Shown here in pieces: positions 5,285 to 5,433 of a stretch of 5,433 bases of DNA. The stretch's first letter is position 1. Every line of letters starts with the position of its first letter. Source of the DNA: JAJPJX01 sp964568355 (GTDB lineage: Bacteria > Acidobacteriota > Terriglobia > Bryobacterales > Bryobacteraceae); contig CAZMRK010000830.1 of assembly GCA_964568355.1 (NCBI GenBank), forward strand, positions 1-5,433, given 5' to 3'. Made by a program: the position numbers and the translations under genes. Below the pieces are notes generated by a model. It had not been told where the DNA came from. It did not search any database and saw only the letters and a list, made by a program, of their open reading frames with translations.

Positions 5285-5433
5285 ATGGGTCAAAAACGTG
5301 TAGTGGTAGTCGGCGGTGTTGCTGGCGGGGCATCTTGCGCAGCGAGGCTGCGGCGGCTCGACGAAGACGCCGAGATCGTCATTTTCGACAGAGGGCACTT
5401 CGCTTCCTTTGCGAACTGCGGATTGCCTTACTA
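5285..5433 (+). CDS. FAD/NAD(P)-dependent disulfide reductase, CoA-disulfide/persulfide reductase family, partial at right edge
   Basis: The first 49 residues are visible. KRVVVVGGVAGGASCAARLRR is the N-terminal FAD-binding Rossmann motif with the GGVAGG glycine loop, and EDAEIVIFDRG holds the beta strand ending in the acidic FAD-ribose ligand position. FASFANCGLPY (39-49) is the family hallmark, with Cys45 as the single redox-active cysteine. This pattern marks CoA-disulfide reductases, NADH-dependent persulfide reductases and related NADH oxidases/peroxidases, which reduce CoA disulfides, polysulfide or persulfides, or oxygen species using NAD(P)H. Which of these applies needs the missing C-terminus, where some members carry a rhodanese domain. 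The start is secure: ATG at 5285 follows AGGAG by five bases and a good promoter. It is divergent from the copper operon, so a link between copper stress and thiol redox balance is plausible but inferred. Confidence 0.9.
   Translation, partial: MGQKRVVVVGGVAGGASCAARLRRLDEDAEIVIFDRGHFASFANCGLPY

Overview
The window looks like chromosomal DNA from a GC-rich Gram-negative bacterium with an outer membrane. It encodes a TonB-dependent outer-membrane receptor, exported proteins with cleavable signal peptides, and an NtrB/NtrC-type two-component pair with a sigma-54 promoter signature. The protein style and gene mix suggest an Acidobacterium of the Solibacter/Bryobacter type, but this is an impression and not a proven assignment.

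Layout, left to right. Positions 1-569 (minus) hold the start of an NtrC-family response regulator that runs off the left edge. It appears to have lost the end of its receiver and most of its AAA+ ATPase core. Overlapping it by 16 bases upstream is its membrane histidine kinase (554 to about 1798, minus). The kinase catalytic motifs are intact, but the best-placed start codon reads ACG instead of ATG. Positions 1799-2096 are a divergent regulatory region with a near-consensus sigma-54 promoter facing the kinase, a perfect 14-bp palindrome, an imperfect inverted repeat and a second, weaker sigma-54-like site facing right. Positions 2097-2528 (plus) encode a small exported protein of unknown function.

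That gene converges on a large TonB-dependent receptor (2546-4579, minus). It carries the CxxxM...HxM copper-site signature of the OprC/NosA copper receptors. Upstream in the same direction is a Cys-rich, membrane-anchored or exported protein (4685-5116, minus), probably co-transcribed with the receptor. A divergent intergenic region with two overlapping inverted repeats (5147-5192) follows. The right edge holds the start of a pyridine nucleotide-disulfide reductase of the CoA-disulfide/persulfide reductase family (5285 to the edge, plus), with a good sigma-70-type promoter.

Working model (inference): 2546-5116 is a copper acquisition or handling operon, the receptor taking copper across the outer membrane and the Cys-rich protein binding it in the periplasm. 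A thiol/disulfide enzyme is divergently transcribed from the same control region. The two-component system on the left may once have controlled its divergent neighbour, but it looks degenerate or rewired in this genome. No RNA genes, CRISPR arrays or insertion sequences were seen.
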